From the NCBI GenBank assembly GCA_032622095.1, contig CP136063.1, positions 38,540,106-38,604,105 on the forward strand: a DNA stretch of 64,000 nt. The letters run 5' to 3'. This document shows, one piece after another, positions 31,346-43,650 of this stretch (its first letter is position 1; every line of letters begins with the position of its first letter). A program made the position numbers and the translations under genes. This stretch comes from Siphonodentalium dalli (lineage: Eukaryota > Mollusca > Scaphopoda > Gadilida > Siphonodentaliidae). Below the pieces are notes generated by a model. It did no database searches. It was not told the DNA's origin and was given only the letters and a program-made list of their open reading frames with translations.

Positions 31346-34300
31346 TTGAGCGTGGCCTCTTACTTTGTTATGGCTAATCGCAAAACTATGGAGCTTGATG
31401 ATATAGAAAACAATGATGTTTTTGATTTCTTAGAAACCTACCAATCACGTTCAGACGGACAAGAGGGCTCGTGCGATAATCCCATAAATGGATTAGTTCC
31501 GACAAAATATTTTTTACCTGAGGAATATAATAATATTGTAGCCAGAACAAAAGTCAAGTTTCATTGTTTAACTTAAATTGTCAAAGTCTCAATGCCAATT
31601 GGGATGCTTTCAACACTTTGATTTACGAACTACAAAATACGAATGACAAATTTGGAGTCATAGGTCTCACTGAAATATTTCGCACCCCGGATAACATTAA
31701 TTTCTCATTAGAAGGTTATCATCCTCTCATAAAAAAATGTAGACCCGATGATGATGATTTAAGAGGGGGATTGGGCTTTTCATTAGAGATGATTTGAACT
31801 ATAAAATTCGGGAAGATTTATCAATTTTTTTGCCACACGTTTTTGAATCACTCTTCATAGAGATATCTGAACAACATAGAAAGCCGTATATTGTTGGGAT
31901 TATATACAGACCTAACACTCAGCCAAAGGCTGATATAGATAAATTTATCAAAACAATGAAGGAGATAACGACAAAAATTAATTCTGAACACAAAAAAGGG
32001 TTTTTAATGGGTGATTATAATATTGACTTGTTGAAATTCGGATTACACGTGAAAACTAATGAATTTATTAATTCGTTTTTTGCTGATGGGTTTTTACCAA
32101 CCATTTTTAGACCAACGAGAGTTACCACGTATACTGCCACGTTGATAGATCAAATACTTACTAATGACCCATTGATGAGCTTCCATTCGGGTATTGTCAT
32201 AACCGATGTCAGTGACCATTTTGGTACATTTTATCGAGAAAAGGCACTTCTCCACAGTCATCAACAGTTAGGATCACAATTACAGAGGAGCTTCTGTGAA
32301 GATAATGTATCATGTTTTAAACGTATATTGTCTTCGACTAATTATGACTCTGTGTTACATGCATCTAGTCCTGATGAGTCATATGACTCATTCATGAATC
32401 TGTTTTTAAAAGGTTATGATGTTGCCTTTCCTCTTAGAGTTGTACAAATTAAACGAAAACACATCAAACTAAAGCCTTGGATGACCGGTGGGCTCCTTAA
32501 ATCGTCTTTGCACAAAGATAAATTATATAGAAAGAAATTGAAGAACACCACTGACGGTAATATTGATCTATATAAGGAATACTGCAGATACTTTAATCGA
32601 ATTAAAAGATACAGCAAACGGATATACTATGAGAATATTTTGAACACTTGTAGATCTGACATGAAAAAAACCTGGAACATATTACGCGAAGTAATTCAGA
32701 AGAGCAATACGAAACCACAATACCCCCACATCTTTGTGATTGAAGGGAAACCTATCCAAAATAAACAACAAGTGTCTGAAGAATTTAACAAATTATTCGC
32801 AACAATCGGCAAACGCGAAGCAGATAAAATATCGACTAACTCTAATATGGATTTCTCAAGCTATCTTGGCCAACCTTCAATTAGAAGTATGTTCGTGCGG
32901 CCCACAACCGTAGAAGAATTGGGTTATATTGTTAACAAAATGAAGAATAAACAAAGCAAAGATAACAGGGGGATTTCAGCAGGTTTATTGAAACAAATTA
33001 ATGAGGAAATTTCAATACCTTTATGTCATATAATAAATAATTCATTAGAAGCAGGCATTGTTCCAAAAGAGATGAAAATAGCTAGAGTTATTCCTCTATT
33101 AAATCCAATGAAAGAAATATGATTCAAAATTATCGTCCAATTAGTATTCTTCCCACATTTTTAAAAATCCTAGAGAAAGTGGTATGTAACAGGTTAGTGG
33201 AATTTTTCCATGATAAATTCTATAAAGAACAATATGGCTTCCGGAGAGGTCATTCTACAGTTCACCCAATAATCCGACTTCTTAACGACATTGTGATTAA
33301 CAATGACATGAAATCAAAAGATTGTACATTAACAACTTTTATTGACTTCTCAAAAGCTTTCGATACAATAAATCACGATATACTATTAACTAAACTTGAA
33401 TTTTATGGAGTTCGTGGCAATATAAAACATTGGTTCGAGAGTTATTTAAGATATAGAGTGCAATATGTAGATTTAGACGGTTGCGTCTCAAGTGAAATCC
33501 ATATAACAACTGGTGTCCCTCAGGGATCTATCTTAGGCCCTTTACTTTTTCTTATCTATGTGAATGACATGCACCGGAGTACATCATTATCCCTTTTATC
33601 ATTTGCAGATGATACCATTGTATATGCGTCTCATCATAATCTAGATATTAACTTTTTAAGCGCACAAATATTCAACTTGAATTACTCAATAAATGGTGCA
33701 AGGCAAACAAACTGTCATTAAATGCCAAGAAAACCAAATATATTTTATTTCAACCAACTGGTGGAAACTATAATTGCACGAAACATACTCTACAGAAAAA
33801 TGGTCAAATAATTGAAAGAATAGGAAGCAATTGCAAAGAAAAATCCTTCAAATTTCTTGGTATTCATCCGGACGAAAATTTAACATTCAACAACCACACA
33901 GCTTTAATTTCAACAAGAATGTCTAGAGCTCTATATGCAATTAACAGAGTTAAACATATTCTACCAGAAAGGAATTTACGTCAGTTATATTACAGTCTAA
34001 TTCATAGTCACCTAACATATGGCATAGAAATTTGGGGGAATTCGAATACGTTTAATAAATTAATAGTATTGCAGAAAAAGGCAATTCGCGTTATACATAA
34101 TAAAAGATATAACAGCCACACCGATCCACTTTAAAAAAAAGTAATATACTAAAAGCTCACGATCTTTATAAATTACGTACTTATCAATTCATGAACGATT
34201 GGTTCGGCAACCAACTACCTATCTCATTTCAGAACACTTATCGCATATACCACAACCCAACAATGGTAACAAGACAAAGTGGCAAATTAGGTGGAACAAA

Positions 34301-34885
34301 ACCTAGAACATCCTTTACCGAAAACCTCCCTTACCATATCTTCCCGACACTTTGGAAAGAACTAGATACATCTTTACAGTTAGTTTTACCACGTTCCAAA
34401 TTTAAACGAGACGTATCTGAAGATATCATAAGCAGCTATCTTGACAGTGTTCTTTGTAAAAACCTACATTGTTTTGACTGTTATCTGTTCATGGATGAAA
34501 CAACTATGTAAGAATTGTTAAGTGAATCCAACGCATGTACGTCCATTATGTGTGAAGAATACAACTATATCATCAGTCTTATATTATAGCAAAATTTATA
34601 TCATATATCATAACTGAACGATTATTTACTGTATTGCCACTTGGCTATGGAAAAAACTGAACCACAAAAGTATTGTTGTCTACACTACTATAGATAAAAA
34701 CTTGTATCACCAATATATGCTGTCATTTGGGTTCAGAGTCGGAATATCATTATCTAAGTTTGGGAGTGTGCAGGAAGACGACTAGTAAGTCATGCCATCT
34801 CCCAGTAATATATACTATATTTTGTTTGATTTTGTATTATACATTATCATGTTTGTTATATATTACTAAATAAAATTGAATTGAA
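31346..34885 (+). pseudogene. Non-LTR retrotransposon (jockey/CR1-type) ORF2, frameshifted
   Basis: Consecutive frames encode an endonuclease-reverse transcriptase. The endonuclease part has FNLNCQSLNANWDAF, GIIYRPN, GDYNIDLL and ITDVSDHFG. The reverse transcriptase part has NYRPISILPTFLKILEK, YGFRRGHST, IDFSKAFDTINHDIL, TTGVPQGSILGPLLF and the catalytic SFADDTIVYA. A C-terminal part has SHLTYGIEIWGN and the usual NILKAHDLYKL. Frameshifts or stops occur near 31570, 31795, 33120, 33700 and 34133, so it is inactive, although motifs remain sharp and decay looks recent. The 3' end is TAAATAAAATTGAATTGAA, a short-repeat tail typical of this group. ACAAA at 28116-28120 and 34886-34890 is a likely target duplication. 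CR1, L2 and Daphne-like clades cannot be separated by eye. Confidence 0.9.
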
Positions 34886-35142
34886 ACAAACAACCAATCT
34901 GTGACATTTGACATTCTTTGCGTAGTCGTAGGAACAGCCCAGTGCTATATATCGCAATACGGTCTCATCTGAATGGTCGGTTCTAAAAATAGTAACATAA
35001 ACGGGCCCGATTTAATATTTGAAATAAAATCAATATTAATTGACAGAAGCTTTTCCGGACATAGGTCTTCAGTTCATATCTATTATTTTATACCCACGCA
35101 ACTATTTAAAATTTGTTATTTAAAGAGATAATCCATCTTTAA
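34886..35142 (+). mobile_element. TTAA-flanked MITE, copy 5, right half
   Basis: It resumes at ACAAACAACCAATCTGTGAC and ends AAAGAGATAATCCATCTTTAA at 35142. Together with 27847-28120 it makes a complete ~530-bp copy. Confidence 0.92.
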
Positions 35143-36169
35143 TAAAATAAAAAAAAAATTTTAAATGTGTTAACTTATTGTTATTATACTTCCATATTTG
35201 AATATGGGAGTATATTGTATTGCTGTTGAGGCCTTTTACCGTTTAATTGGACATACTGAGAAAAATAATGGGACTGGGAACGGGAAAATTCTGGGAAATG
35301 TAGGCATTTAAGAGCTACTGAAAATATAGGCGTCAGAATTTGGGCACATCGTTTATGTGCAGAGTTATCGCCCTTTTACTTTTCTCCATTTTTTTCTGTC
35401 ATTCTTATTTTTATTATAATTTTTCTGACTATTTTTGTTCCCTCATATCTCAGGAACCGCTAAATGTAGAATGCTGAAATTTTCGGGAATCGGCCGTAAA
35501 GACATTGAGAATTTTGTCCGCAATCCATTTATAGAGTTATGGCCCTTAAACTGGCTTCTTACATTTATCGACATTTGCAGGAACGCTTTGAGACAGCGGA
35601 ACGGGACAAATGTTATGATGTAGAGCAACTTAAACGTAATTCAGTTCTACAAAATGGACGTTGTCCGATTATTACCCGGGGAGTGTGGAACGGGTGTTCA
35701 AAGTCGTAAAAAACAAATTCTCTCCGATTGCGACCAAACTTACATGTCATATTCTCCATTTTACCCCTATAACGATGCCGTGTAAATCGGACGAAAATTG
35801 ACAGATTTACGGCCCCTGAATGTCCAAAATGATAAATTTCTCTCCCTAATGGAGGAAAATGGCTGTTGGAGGAGCTGGAGCGCAAGAGAGGGTGAGACCA
35901 GGCCCCGGAAGGTGGCGAAACCAGGCCGGGGTTGTGAGACCAGACCGGATGGTGAGACCAGGCAGACCGGTGGCGGATGTAAACGGCAGATTTACCAAAA
36001 CAAAAAACAAAAAAACTAGTCCAGCGCTGTAATTTTTTGTATTGCATGCTCCGAATGGGAAGAGTGATGCGGACCCGAATATACCACTTGTTAGTTTTTA
36101 GTCGGACCGTTACCGACCTACGACCGGGACAAAAAATTATCTATTTATAGCATCAAATCTAAACGGGCT
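35143..36169. other. No confirmed gene; small GC-rich tandem at 35889-35972
   Basis: Most of this is AT-rich with no motif. At 35889-35972 about four units of GGTGAGACCAGGCCGG-like sequence (~20 bp) stand out. A 144-codon minus frame at 35613-36047 reads through it (WSHNPGLVSPPSG) but has no recognisable domain and is probably chance. Confidence 0.45.
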
Positions 36170-36845
36170 AATTATTGAGCAAGATTGATACGGTACCAGA
36201 TACTGCGGTATCCAGTAGTTACAATTCCAAAGTTTGACCACTCTCATATCAAAGCAACCTGTCCCAAAGCGACCTCGCTTCAGGTGGGTTCAAACTTTTG
36301 ACAAATTCCAACGAAAATCAAAGGGGGGAAATTTTTCAAAAAATCAGACATCAAGATAAAAAAAATTTGATAAGTGGATGTGATAGCTAATGATCAGGCG
36401 CAACTTAGTCATGTCTGCATCAATCGCCCTAAAGCCGAAGGTTTACTCTTGGCAAAGCTTTATAATCTAAATGAGAATAGTTAAGTGCTGTATCACTAAC
36501 ATATGTTTCCCGCCAAATCGAAATGGACTAACGAAAGAGCGAGCTAACGCAGGACCAGGTATTTTGATATACCGTAGATAATTTCCCAAACTTTGAGCGT
36601 TCTACTATATAAGTAACCTGCCCAACAGAGAGCTCGCATTCGGATGGGGCCAAATATGTAAATTTCACCGAAAACGAAAGGTGAAAAATACTCCAAAAAT
36701 CAAACATGGGGACATAACGTTTTTGATGAGTGGATGTTATTAGGAGTATGAACGCGCAACTTGAGTGCGATTTCCTGAGTTTTGGAGCGAACGGTTTACT
36801 CATGGCGACGCTATAATTATATCGTAAAACGTACGTACCACTAAC
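36170..36845. repeat. Diverged direct duplication, ~345-bp period
   Basis: Two blocks share ordered phrases: ATACCGTAGATAATT-like sequence, CCAAACTTTGA, an AAAGCAACCTG-like phrase, AAATTTCACCGAAAACGAAAG, TTTTTGATGAGTGGATG and GGTTTACTCATGGC. Divergence is high. No coding signal is seen. Confidence 0.6.
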
Positions 36846-38157
36846 TTAATCGTATCTTGTATGTGATCATGGAACAATATTTACCGTTTATATCAATTGT
36901 CTTGTCCACATTGTGATACACATTACAATGTCTGTAATTTGGCAGATGTGTCTATATTCTCGGTACGTGTACAGACATACCTAATGCTATTGAATTATTG
37001 AAGCAGTCTCATAGTTCAGAAATATAGGGGCAATCACATGCTACTATTTAGTCACGTAAATTGAATTTTCCCAGATGACTTTCAACATTAACTGGGAAAA
37101 GTACTTGTGCATGAGTACCAGAGAAACACAATACCGGAGACTTTGGTCAACTACGGATGACAGTGAAAACAAACAGGTGTACACCATAAAAATCAAAACG
37201 TAAAAGTAGCATCAACGCGAGAAATAGGAAGAGATAAGAAGAAATACATGTGGAGAGTGGTGAAACGCAATACAAGTAAAACGAGAATCATTACAAACTT
37301 TTAATTATATGGAAGTATACGAATTTCCCACCAGGAATTCGAAAAGCCGCTAGTTGAAGTTATAATTGTATCTGTTTATTTGCGAGGAAATGCATGTGAT
37401 TTATTCTACAATTTGGTAGATAGACAATTTTTTGTTAAAATGTGATTCCGTCACGTTTTTATGTGTGTGATTCCATCACGGCTTAACACCGTATTATATA
37501 GTAAAATACCACATAATGGCAATGTTTTATGGCAAGGAAATGATAAATGTTAGTTAAAATATAGCTCAAATTTTATTATAAACCCTCAAGTGCGATTTGC
37601 GAATAACTTCGTTGACGAAATCCGTGACGGACTTTGTCGTGCTCTCCTGAGTTACTGTTGTAAAATTATTCAAAACAACCAATATGGTAGTTGAGAGGAA
37701 TTTGCACGCTATGTCACTACACCTCCCTTTTGGTGTATCCTTTTGGTTTTCTGTTGAAATTATAGTCACCAAATATTGTGCAAAACGCACTCGTTTGTTA
37801 TCTCGATTGCAAAAATCTGAGAAAATCTTTTTCATGATATTGAAAATTATACAACGAACGAAAAAATGTGTTGCATAAAAAAGTATTGACGTTAAAATTC
37901 TAGATATACTTGTCATTATGATTGTAAACGTTTAGGGCACAGTTTACGAGGAATTCATGATAATAAAAATAAGTTATAAATTTAGTCAAATAGGTAAATT
38001 CACAGTCAACATCTCAGTTGCAGGCGCAATTTAAACCTACACATTTAGAAATAACAAGCCGTATAGGTACTGAGGTAGTGCCAATATGTCTGTTAGTACC
38101 TGACCAACAGGTATCAAGAAGAATTTGGTTCTATATATTGATATAATACCACATCAT
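36846..38157. other. No recognisable gene
   Basis: A 116-codon minus frame at 37566-37916 has no family match and a chance-like composition. There are no repeats of note except ATTCC(G/A)TCACG twice near 37445-37480. Confidence 0.4.
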
Positions 38158-38315
38158 GTTGGTACTAGCCACTCTCGGAACCAAAAAGTTACCCACGTGA
38201 TGCCACCACGTGATAATTAATTTGGCACTAGCCGATCTCGGAACCCAGTTTTACCCACGTGATGGCATCACGTGCTCTAATTCATTTGGTACTAGCCGAC
38301 CTCGATAAAATGGCG
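38158..38315. repeat. ~66-bp tandem repeat with CACGTGATG blocks (2.5 copies)
   Basis: Units start TTGGTACTAGCC at about 38158, 38221 and 38285. Each has (G/C)CTCGGAACC, TACCCACGTGATG and a CACGTG inverted partner (CACGTGATGCCACCACGTG). The last partial unit runs into AAAATGGCGGCG. Six CACGTG-type sites within 130 bp could bind bHLH factors. Confidence 0.8.
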
Positions 38316-38489
38316 GCGTCCAGCGACTTCAAGTTGAGGCGATTGAGTTTTTTACAGTATATAAACATGGACGAAGAGACAAACAAAATCAGGCTTAGAC
38401 ATGTTATGTTGGCATCGGACCCGGCTTACATGCTGTAGCGTATGCCAGTTTAGGTACGTTGTTCGCTCGCTGGGTGGAGTTAAGATTAG

Positions 38490-38725
38490 GGAAGTAACTT
38501 CTCTGAGATTCTTCAACATATTTTGGTATGTGAAATTGGACCTAACTGGCTCCTCAATAACCTGGAATATTGTCAGCACTGTATGGAGTATGGTTGTACA
38601 TGGACGGGACAAGATGATATAATCTATATAACGGGCGCTAACATTATTGATATTCTCCTCTGCAGTCTGAAGAAAGCAGAAATTTTCGGTGAACTGAGGC
38701 AGACCAAATTCAGAAGTCATTGAGT
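38490..38725 (+). other. Candidate coding exon of unknown function
   Basis: A frame preceded by AAGATTAG|GG (acceptor-like) reads ILQHILVCEIGPNWLLNNLE, YCQHCMEYGCTWTG and ends LRQTKFRSH-stop. Composition is protein-like, with four Cys/His in 15 residues, but I recognise no family. An overlapping minus frame (38352-38720) is equally open, so strand is uncertain. Confidence 0.3.
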
Positions 38726-39647
38726 GCAGTGGGGTTACATTTTACATGCACAACATTATTGTGAATTACAAAAGACAGATACTTAAGTTTCACAACATTA
38801 TAAACCGCCCAATTTACTCACAAGAGTCAACCACTGGTGACTATGACTACCAGACATCCAGTTCTGTATAAACTAGTCGGAGTTATGACGTCACAGATCA
38901 GTCATGACTCATGAGTCAGTAACAAGTTTGATGATACAAGTACCTGTGCAAAGGACGATGGATCATGTTCTTCAATTTTCATCGAAACTTGATTTGAGAA
39001 CCATGTCGCCATGACATGTCGCCCAGTTACGGAGTCAGCTATTCTTTTGACCGAAATGCCTGTGATGCTGTGATATTGTTCTGATATATTTATGGAATGG
39101 TGGATAATCTCGGAGATACGGATCCAATTCTGGGACACACGTTATAACTGAATCAATCGCAAGCTTTTAGTAACGTACTACAGCTATGCTCTAATTAATC
39201 ACCCCCCTTTAACAAGGTTGTAGGGCGTTAATGACACCGGTTATACCATACCGCCGTTTAACCATGGTCAAGTGGTTGATATGTGGCAACCGCAAATAAT
39301 ACATATATACAGTCTTATTAATATTATTTTGCGACCACTGTACTCCGCTCTAATTTGTCACATGGCCACCTTGTAAACACCCAGTCCAGCTTTTCATCAG
39401 CGCCATTCACAATATTAACTATACACAAAACAATATTTCAATTAATAATTTGTTTACGGTTAAATTAACATTCAAAGTTGGTCACTAACTGACATTCGCA
39501 ACTACCAAGGCAGCGATAAGCCATGCCAGAAATATACAATATGTGGTGGTTATAATACTGACTTTAAAACGGTTCAAATGTCGTCCACGGTAGGATTAAT
39601 CAATGTTAATAGTATCAACAACGTGGTAATATCGGTGGCCAATGTCG
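38726..39647. other. No recognisable gene
   Basis: A 78-codon minus frame at 38902-39138 is unassigned. Nothing else is supported. Confidence 0.4.
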
Positions 39648-40194
39648 TTAAAGATGGATTATCTCATTAAATAACAAATTTTAAATAGTTGCGTGGGTAT
39701 AAAATAATAGATATGAACTGAAGACCTATGTCCGGAAAAGCTTCTATCAATTATTATTGATTTTATTTCGAATATTAAATCGGGCCCGTTTATGTTACTA
39801 TTTTTAAAACCGACGATCGGATGAGACCGTATTGCGATATAGAGCACTGGGCTGTTCCTATGGCTACGCAACGAATGTCAAATATCACAGATTGGTTGTT
39901 TGTATTGTTTTGTTCCACAGATATAAGCGATAATGAGTATAATTAACGTTTGTATTTAACGTTAGTATTTAATTTGTGACAAACTTGCACAATATAATTT
40001 CTGGTCTCTGTTAACAGTAACCACTATTGTTTGTTAGCTGAACAAACACACCTTTTTAGACCAGAAAATATTCGAAATAAAATTAATATTAATCGATAGA
40101 AGCATTTCCGGACAGGAGTCTTCGATTCAAATCTAATATTTTATACCCCGGTAACTAAATAATACATGTTTACAAAGAGATAATCCACCTTTAA
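39648..40194 (-). mobile_element. TTAA-flanked MITE, copy 6
   Basis: TTAA lies at 39648-39651 and 40191-40194. It is slightly longer than the others because of a small internal duplication of AACGTTTGTATTTAACGTTA near 39946-39970. Terminal repeats are intact. Confidence 0.92.
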
Positions 40195-40754
40195 GGGTAC
40201 AATTAGAGCTTAGCTGTATACATACGTGAACATGTAGACCATTCCAATGTCCAGATGCTTCATGTTTTTATCAAGACATGTCTGGCTACTAGTATCATTC
40301 TGAGCGATTCGGCCATTTCCACTTTGCTAGGAAATAACCTCATCCATAACTCGAAACCATATTTGCGAAATTCTACATTATATGGCTCTGGTGATCAGGC
40401 AATGACATTGACTTGTTGACGCATAGATGCGAATGGAGAATAATTTATTAACTATGGCTGTTACCAAACTGTATCATATATTAAATACATTAAACTCTCT
40501 TTGTGTTACATGTGTCTTAGTATTTGTTCATTTACTGATACAGCACATTGGAAGTGTACGATAAGCAAAACACTGAACACCGTGGCAATTTTTTTGGGGG
40601 AGTGATAATAATTCTGGTATCCCATTCAACATCTCCTTTTAGCGAGGACTAATGAGCGCTGTAGCGATATTTTGCAAACAACAGTTTTAATTAACCAAAG
40701 TTAATGGTCTCCCCATTTTTGAGTATTTGCTTATCGCACACTATTTACAAAGGT
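40195..40754. other. No recognisable gene
   Basis: Nothing identified. Confidence 0.4.
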
Positions 40755-41300
40755 TTGGGAGTTATAGCAAAGATTTGCTCCCCTGGCTGTGAATGACCGA
40801 TCGGTCTATTTTAGCCCGACCGGGAATTTATAGATTGATAGGTTGTTCACTCAGACCTGTTTAAGATGTCTGATTTATAATGTTCACAGAAGCCCATTAT
40901 CAGGAAAAAGCCTTTGCGACAAATCTCAGATAACTTTGCAGTAAATCGCAAAATATAATCGACCAGTACATAGTCTGAGAGTTATCGTAAAGATGTTTGA
41001 AATTGATCGTAAAGGTTTTTGTGTTATCGCAAAGGTGTTTGTGATTTTTCGCAAAGGTATGCTCCCTCGTCACTCATGCATCTGGCTGTGAATGACTGAT
41101 CGGTCTATTTTAGTCCGACCGGGCATAGATTGATAGGTTGTTCACTCAGACCTGTTTAAGATGTCTGATTTATAATATTCACAGAAGCCCATTAGCGCCA
41201 AAAAACCTTTGCGACAAATCTCAAACATCTTTGCGATAAATCAATAAATTTATTCACACAGTACATGTACGTAGTCTGAGATTTATCGTAAATATGTTTG
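40755..41300. repeat. Direct duplication, ~300-bp period
   Basis: Two copies share CTGGCTGTGAATGAC, GATCGGTCTATTTTAG, AGATTGATAGGTTGTTCACT and AGACCTGTTTAAGATGTCTG, CACAGAAGCCCATTA and a CCTTTGCGACAAATCTCA end. Between and after them are several loose GTTTGAGATTTATCGTAAA units. Identity is high in the shared cores, so this duplication is fairly recent. Confidence 0.85.
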
Positions 41301-41309
41301 AGATTTATC

Positions 41310-41398
41310 GTAATGCTTCGCGTCGTCCTACAATCAGTTTCTTAGTGGTCAAATTCTACTATACACGCCTCTGCGCAGGGTGTTTATTTCTTAATTGT
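41310..41398. mobile_element. Half copy of the 15362-15512 hairpin element
   Basis: GCGTCGTCCTACAATCAGTTT is followed by a TGGTCAA-AC-ATACAC block and GTGTTTATTTCTTAATTG. These match the right arm of the palindrome at 15362-15512 with divergence. The left arm is missing. Confidence 0.65.
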
Positions 41399-41883
41399 AT
41401 GTCATGTTGCGTTTGATAATTGATTATACCCTGTTCTTGAGTCAATCTATAAATCATATTATAGTCTATGCTATTCTACTCTATTATATAAGCTATTTAT
41501 TGTGTCATTGTTCTATAACGTCCTCCGCTACCGATGACCACTTTTATAATGGTCGTTTTCTTTTTCTGGGTAGGAATTTATATTCGTATATCATCCGATA
41601 CATAACTTAACCGGATTTTCGATACATGTAACTCTAGCATAATATTTTCTGTCAGCCTTAAGCGTCAAAGTTTTATAATGTGTGCTTCCAACTGCATGTT
41701 TAATTTCGATATCGGCGATTGACGCGGGTTAGAATTTACACACGTGTTCTCGCTTTCAATCGGGTGATAACAGGCGGCATCAGGAGTGACATAAACAGTA
41801 TTCCATAAATTACAGCAATGGCTTCCGAACGAAATCACAAGAGATGGTGTTAAAACTGTGTGTGTACCGTGTAGCCATCAACC

Positions 41884-43044
41884 ATGGAGACTGGAGATGA
41901 TAGTTACAAGTCGGGGAATACGTCACACACAGGCGTAGATACTGGAGATGATAGTTACAAGTCGGGGAATACGTCACACACATGTGTAGAGACTGGAGAT
42001 GATAGTTACAAGCCGGGAAATACGTCACACACAGTGACATACGTAGAGACTGGAGATGATAGTCACAAGCCGGGAAATGCGTCACACACAGGCCTAGAGA
42101 CTGGCGATGACACTTACACGCCGGGAAATACGCCACACACAGGCGTAGATTCCTTATGCAGTCTGCACAATAAGACAAAGCAAAAAGATGGTTGTTCATA
42201 TCAGTGCGATATATGCTGGGATTCTTGCATCACATCTGCAAATTTGGTGTCACATAAGAGAATACACGTAGGTGATCGACCGTATCAATGTGATGTGTGC
42301 GAAAAATCGTTTACTCGACGGAGTCACCTGAAGAGACATAAGATGATCCATACGGGAGTTCGACCGTATCAATGTGATGTGTGCGAGAAATCATTTACTG
42401 AGTTTGGTCACCTAACTTCACATAAACGAATTCACACGGGTGATCGCCCGTATCAATGTGATGTGTGCGAAAAATCGTTTACTGAGTTTGGTCCCCTAAC
42501 TTCACATAAACGAACCCACACGGGTGATCGCCCGTATCAATGTGATGTGTGTGGGAAATCATTTACACAGTCTGGTAACCTGGCTACGCATAAGAGAATA
42601 CACACGAGGAATCGCCCGTATCAGTGTGATGTGTGCGGTAAATCATATACTCAGTTGGCTACCCTGACTACGCATAGGATAACACACACTGGGAACCGCC
42701 CATACCCATGTGATTTGTGCGAGAAATCATTTGCTCGGTCGACTGATCTGACGAAACATAAGAGGATCCACACTGGTGATCGCCCGTATCAATGTGATGT
42801 GTGTGATAAATCATTTATTCAGTCGAGTGACCTGACGAAACATAAGATGTTCCACGCAGGGGACCGGCCGCATCAATGTGATATGTGCGAGAGGTCATTT
42901 ACTCAGTCCAGTGACCTGACAAAACATAAGAGGAAGCACACCGGGGATCGGCCGTATGAATGTGATATGTGCGAGAAATCATTTACTCGTTGTAATGGCT
43001 TAACAAAACATAAGATAATTCACACCAAGGATCGGCCGTATTAA
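41884..43044 (+). CDS. C2H2 zinc-finger protein, 10 fingers, repeated N-terminal leader
   Basis: A 386-codon frame starting at an ATG in a good context (ACCATGG). Residues 1-89 are five tandem copies of a 17-19-residue unit TGDDSYKSGNTSHTGVE. A leader SLCSLHNKTKQK follows, like that of the ORF at 5676-6620. Ten C2H2 fingers of exactly 28 residues fill 106-386, with linker HTGDRPYQCDVCEKSF. The second and third full fingers after the start (TEFGHLTS, TEFGPLTS) are near-identical, showing recent duplication. The stop replaces the first codon of the next finger (DRPY-stop-CDLCEKSF), so the array once continued into 43045-43540. The product is a probable nuclear DNA-binding protein. The antisense 129-codon frame over the leader is a shadow. 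Confidence 0.88.
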   Translation: METGDDSYKSGNTSHTGVDTGDDSYKSGNTSHTCVETGDDSYKPGNTSHTVTYVETGDDSHKPGNASHTGLETGDDTYTPGNTPHTGVDSLCSLHNKTKQKDGCSYQCDICWDSCITSANLVSHKRIHVGDRPYQCDVCEKSFTRRSHLKRHKMIHTGVRPYQCDVCEKSFTEFGHLTSHKRIHTGDRPYQCDVCEKSFTEFGPLTSHKRTHTGDRPYQCDVCGKSFTQSGNLATHKRIHTRNRPYQCDVCGKSYTQLATLTTHRITHTGNRPYPCDLCEKSFARSTDLTKHKRIHTGDRPYQCDVCDKSFIQSSDLTKHKMFHAGDRPHQCDMCERSFTQSSDLTKHKRKHTGDRPYECDMCEKSFTRCNGLTKHKIIHTKDRPY

Positions 43045-43540
43045 TGCGATTTGTGCGAGAAATCATTTGCTAAGTTGAGTAACATGGCGAATTATAAAAA
43101 GGTCCACATGGGGAATCACCCATATAAATCTGATGTGTGCGAGTAATAACAAAACAAGATATATTTCCCACTGGTGATCGTCCGTATCAATGTGATTTGT
43201 AATAATTTAGTAATAGTAATTTAATAATAATTTATTCAGTGGAGTGACCTGACTAAACATAAACGGATGCACACTGATGAGCGCCCGTTTCAATGTGATT
43301 TGTGCGAGTAATAATTTACTCGGTTGAGTTACCTGACAAAACAACAGATATTCCCCACTTGTGAGCGCCCGTATCAGTGTGATGTGTGCGAGTAATAATT
43401 TATTCAGTGGAGTGACCTGACTAAACATAAACGGATGCACACTGGTGAGCACCCGTTTCAATGTGATTTGTGCGATCAATAATTTACTCGGTTAAGTGAC
43501 CTGGCGAACAATAACATGATCCACACCGAAGGTCGCATAC
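43045..43540 (+). pseudogene. Fossil zinc fingers downstream of the 10-finger gene
   Basis: Finger units continue with the same period: CDLCEKSFAKLSNMANY, then IQWSDLTKHKRMHT with RPFQCDLCE, RLSYLTKQQIFPTCERPY, a second IQWSDLTKHKRMHTGEHPF and RLSDLANNNMIHT. The codons for EKS are replaced by GAGTAATAA (Glu, stop, stop) in at least three units, and short insertions occur. The identical lesion in successive units means dead fingers were themselves tandemly duplicated. Confidence 0.85.
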
Positions 43541-43650
43541 ATGCGCCCGCCCGTATCCGTGCGATATATGCGACGAATCGGTTCCTCGGTTCCTCGAGCG
43601 ATACACTTGACGAGAACTGTAACAGCACACCTAACCTGCCTACGATATTT

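Noticed and set aside
37566-37916. 116-codon minus ORF as a gene
   Set aside because: No recognisable family, no splice or neighbour support, and composition like translated AT-rich non-coding DNA.
41810-42199. Minus-strand 129-codon ORF
   Set aside because: Antisense of the five-copy leader repeat of the 10-finger gene.
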